Positions 61,672 to 64,000 of a stretch of DNA of 64,000 bases are shown in pieces (position 1 is the first letter of the stretch; each line of letters starts with the position of its first letter). The stretch comes from Leclercia adecarboxylata (GTDB lineage: Bacteria; Pseudomonadota; Gammaproteobacteria; Enterobacterales; Enterobacteriaceae), in contig NZ_CP098325.1 of the NCBI RefSeq assembly GCF_023639785.1, forward strand, positions 3,224,001 through 3,288,000, in the 5' to 3' direction. Position numbers and translations under genes: made by a program. The notes under the pieces are model-generated. The model had not been told where the DNA came from, did no database searches, and worked only from the letters and a program-made list of their open reading frames with translations.

Positions 61672-62808
61672 TTAACGAACCGGGTGATGAACGGCGTTGA
61701 AACCCAGCTTATGCAGCAGCGATGCCGCAGCAGGATCATCACACATCACATACAGGGAAGACCATTCGCGGCGTTCAACGTAATGCTTACGCAGCTTGTC
61801 AAATTCACCCGGCGTACCCGCTACTTTTCGCAGCAGCGCGTCATCGCGGCGCACATCATACACTAAATGCACCAGCCTTTTCAGCGTTCCCTGATCCAGC
61901 GTGCCGTGCAGGGTGATGCGGCCAAAATCCGGGGTCGGCAGCAGGGTATCCAGGGATACCTGCTGGGATTTGCCGATAAACGCGCTGTAGGCTTCAAATA
62001 CCTGAGTGGTACCGCGGGCTTTGCCTTCGAGAGTGTAGCCTGCTATGTGCGCAGTGCCGATATCCACTTTCTCCAGCAGGGCCACGTTGAGATCCGGCTC
62101 CGGCTCCCAAACGTCCAGCACTACGCTGAGTTCCTGACCGGCGTCCAGGCGCTGCAGCAACGCCGCGTTATCTACCACCGGGCCTCGGCAGGCATTAATC
62201 AGAATGGTGCCAGGCTTCAGGCGGCTTATCAGCGCGTCGTCTGCCAGATGGTGCGTTTTATAAGGGCCATCCTTAAACAGCGGCGTATGGAACGTGAGTA
62301 CGTCACATTCCGCCACCAGCTCATCCAGGCTGCGAAAATCGCCTTCATCGCCACGGTCAGCGCGGGGGGGATCGCACAGCAGGGTGCGGATGCCTAACGC
62401 CTCCAGGCGCTTTTGCAGGCGTCCGCCCACGTTACCCACACCGACAATGCCTACGGTTCGGCTGGTGAGGGTGAACCCGTCGCGCTCGGCCAGCATCAGC
62501 AGGGATGAGAAAACATACTCCACGACGGCAATAGCGTTACAGCCCGGCGCGGCGGAAAAACCAATCCCGGCCTGCTTCAGCCACGCGTCATCCACATGAT
62601 CGGTTCCTGCTGTTGCCGTACCGACAAACTTCACACCTTTGCCAGACAGCAGCGCCTCATTCACTTTGGTCACCGAGCGCACCATCAGGGCGTCGGCATC
62701 ATCCAGCTCTTCGAGCGGAATGGGGCGTCCGGGAACGGCCTTAACCTCACCCAGGCGGCTGAACAGCTCGCGGGCGTAAGGCATATTTTCATCAACGAGG
62801 ATTTTCAC
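61672..62808 (-). CDS. pdxB: Erythronate-4-phosphate dehydrogenase PdxB
   Basis: A 378-aa D-2-hydroxyacid dehydrogenase for pyridoxal phosphate synthesis. The NAD-binding [13 protein letters not shown] motif lies near 123-135, with catalytic Arg, Glu and His in INACRGP, DVWEPEP and AHIAGYT. A C-terminal DUF3410 dimerisation domain covers about 290-378. The start codon is GTG with AGG about 9 nt upstream. It is divergent from flk. Confidence 0.96.
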   Translation of the reverse strand: MKILVDENMPYARELFSRLGEVKAVPGRPIPLEELDDADALMVRSVTKVNEALLSGKGVKFVGTATAGTDHVDDAWLKQAGIGFSAAPGCNAIAVVEYVFSSLLMLAERDGFTLTSRTVGIVGVGNVGGRLQKRLEALGIRTLLCDPPRADRGDEGDFRSLDELVAECDVLTFHTPLFKDGPYKTHHLADDALISRLKPGTILINACRGPVVDNAALLQRLDAGQELSVVLDVWEPEPDLNVALLEKVDIGTAHIAGYTLEGKARGTTQVFEAYSAFIGKSQQVSLDTLLPTPDFGRITLHGTLDQGTLKRLVHLVYDVRRDDALLRKVAGTPGEFDKLRKHYVERREWSSLYVMCDDPAAASLLHKLGFNAVHHPVR

Positions 62809-62922
62809 GTCTGAGTACCTGTTTGAGAGGAAGTTATCCGGTCAAGTGTGCCATAATCTGGCCGCCAGGCATATACGTAAACCTGGTTAACGATGAGTAA
62901 CGAATTTAAGGATTTTTTGCCG

Positions 62923-63927
62923 ATGCAGCCCATTTCAGGTACGCCGCCGCAACCTCCGGGTGAAGGCCCGCGTCCATCCCATGTCGCGGGTGAACAGCCC
63001 CTCTCCACACAGCAACGCACTGTACTGGAACGTCTGATCACCCGGCTGATCGCCCTGACGTCGCAGCAGAATGCGGAAGTGTGGGCCGGAGTCAAACACG
63101 ATCTGGGAATGAAGAGTGATGCGCCCATGCTGTCGCGCCACTTCCCTGCTGCAGAGCAAAACCTCAATCAGCGCCTGAATACCGCCCAGCAAAACCACAC
63201 TACCCGGCAGATGGTCTCCCAGCTGACGGAGCTGCTGAATCTGGGCAATAACCGTCAGGCGGCGAGCGATTTTATTCGCCAGCAGTATGGCCAGACGGCC
63301 CTGAACCAGCTGACGCCCGAGCAGCTTAAAACGGTACTGTCGCTGCTGCAAAATAACCAGCTCGCTATTCCGCAGCCGCAGCAGCGTCCGGCAACGGAAC
63401 GCCCGCTGCAGCCAGCGGAACACAATACGCTGAAGCAGATGGTGACCAAACTTGCTGCCGCCACGGGCGAGCCGACCAAACTGATCTGGCAGTCGATGCT
63501 GGAGCTGTCCGGGGTGAAGGCGGGAGAGCTGATACCGGCCAGACAGTTTACCCATCTTGCCACCTGGCTCCAGGCGCGCCAGACGTTAAGCACCCAGAGC
63601 GCACCAACGCTGCACACGCTTCAGGCCGCGCTGAAGCAGCCGCTGGAGCCGCAGGAGTGGGATAACATTCAGGACTATGCCCGCCAGAACTGGCAGGCAA
63701 CGCCGCAAACGGTGCTGACCACAGCCCAGGTTCAGGATCTGCTCAATGAGATCTTCACCCGCCGCACCGAGCGCGAAACGGGCACGCTGGAAGTACGCAA
63801 TATTCAGCCGATCTACAGCCCGCTGTTTGCTCCGGTGGTCGAGACCTTCAAATCCCTGTCAGCCCGACCGGGCCTGATGCTGGTCGCCCTGTTGGTCGCG
63901 ATGGCGCTAATCTGGCTGGTGATTTAA
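62923..63927 (+). CDS. flk: Flagellar regulator Flk
   Basis: A 334-aa protein that in Salmonella and E. coli prevents premature secretion of late flagellar substrates. It has a proline-rich N-terminus, a Gln-rich helical body with two similar blocks (LSTQQRTVLERLI..., LQPAEHNTLKQMV...) and a single C-terminal transmembrane anchor (about 311-333) ending in WLVI. ATG 62923, with AAGGA about 10 nt upstream, matches the E. coli start region MIQPISG; ATG 62893 is also in frame but has a poor site. Confidence 0.92.
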   Translation: MQPISGTPPQPPGEGPRPSHVAGEQPLSTQQRTVLERLITRLIALTSQQNAEVWAGVKHDLGMKSDAPMLSRHFPAAEQNLNQRLNTAQQNHTTRQMVSQLTELLNLGNNRQAASDFIRQQYGQTALNQLTPEQLKTVLSLLQNNQLAIPQPQQRPATERPLQPAEHNTLKQMVTKLAAATGEPTKLIWQSMLELSGVKAGELIPARQFTHLATWLQARQTLSTQSAPTLHTLQAALKQPLEPQEWDNIQDYARQNWQATPQTVLTTAQVQDLLNEIFTRRTERETGTLEVRNIQPIYSPLFAPVVETFKSLSARPGLMLVALLVAMALIWLVI

Positions 63928-63932
63928 AACAA

Positions 63933-63958
63933 AAAAGGGAGCCATCAGGCTCCCTTTT
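63933..63958. terminator. Bidirectional terminator between flk and fabB
   Basis: AAAAGGGAGCC - ATCA - GGCTCCCTTTT, a perfect 11-bp stem with A/T flanks on both sides, starts 5 bp after flk and ends 17 bp before the fabB stop. It serves both convergent genes. Confidence 0.92.
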
Positions 63959-63975
63959 GCTATCTGGTGTAATAC

Positions 63976-64000
63976 TTACGCTTTCAGCTTACGCATGACC
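63976..64000 (-). CDS. fabB: 3-Oxoacyl-ACP synthase I FabB (C-terminal end, partial)
   Basis: Only the last seven codons are inside the window: V-M-R-K-L-K-A then TAA on the minus strand. This fits the C-terminus of FabB (usually ...LVMRKLK), and fabB is the expected neighbour of flk in enterobacteria. The rest lies beyond the window edge. Confidence 0.75.

Overview
The window is core chromosome of an enterobacterium (Enterobacteriaceae). Gene order, protein lengths and near-identical motifs follow the Escherichia coli / Salmonella segment running from yfaY through men, nuo, ackA-pta, his transport and purF-folC-accD to fabB. Several features point to an Enterobacter / Leclercia / Lelliottia-like genome rather than E. 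coli: a cheV gene between rnz and nuoN, a citrate-type tct transporter between yfaZ and menE, a GNAT gene between yfcH and hisP, and GC-rich intergenic hairpins. This placement is inference from memory of gene order; no database search was made.

Layout: (1) 99-4131, minus strand: a CinA-like protein, outer-membrane YfaZ and the TctDE two-component system. (2) 4272-7219, plus strand: the divergent tripartite tricarboxylate transporter tctCBA. (3) 7220-14224, minus strand: the menaquinone genes menF-menD-menH-menB-menC-menE, with menD to menE translationally overlapped. (4) 14324-17215: elaB, elaA (minus), then rnz and the chemotaxis adaptor cheV (plus). cheV has a well-formed flagellar sigma-28 promoter. 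(5) 17311-32255, minus strand: the 13-gene complex I operon nuoA-N with fused nuoCD, preceded by a 628-bp upstream region and lrhA. (6) 34770-40347: alaA, yfbR (plus), yfbS, hxpA, yfbU, yfbV (minus). (7) 40684-44101: ackA-pta. (8) 44157-48674: yfcD, yfcE, yfcF (minus), then yfcG, folX, yfcH and a GNAT gene (plus). (9) 48742-52813, minus strand: histidine / lysine-arginine-ornithine uptake argT-hisJQMP, with a strong sigma-54 promoter before argT. (10) 53111-62808, minus strand: ubiX, cvpA-purF (PurR box), folC-dedD, accD, dedA, truA, usg and pdxB. (11) flk (plus) and the last codons of fabB (minus) close the window.

Functionally the window combines respiration (NADH dehydrogenase I and the menaquinone that carries electrons in anaerobic chains), overflow acetate metabolism, amino-acid and tricarboxylate uptake, and precursor synthesis (purines, folate, ubiquinone, fatty acids, pyridoxal phosphate). 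A motility thread also runs through it: LrhA (flagellar repressor family), CheV and Flk.

I saw no insertion sequence, prophage, CRISPR array, tRNA or rRNA gene, and no clearly broken gene. I found no obvious undescribed multi-gene system. The least explained sequence is the 947-bp lrhA-alaA intergenic region. It carries a 15-codon ORF whose start lies in a hairpin, followed by an intrinsic-terminator-like structure. Next is a 30-bp near-perfect palindrome between argT and hisJ that resembles paired NtrC sites and lies upstream of a second sigma-54-like element.
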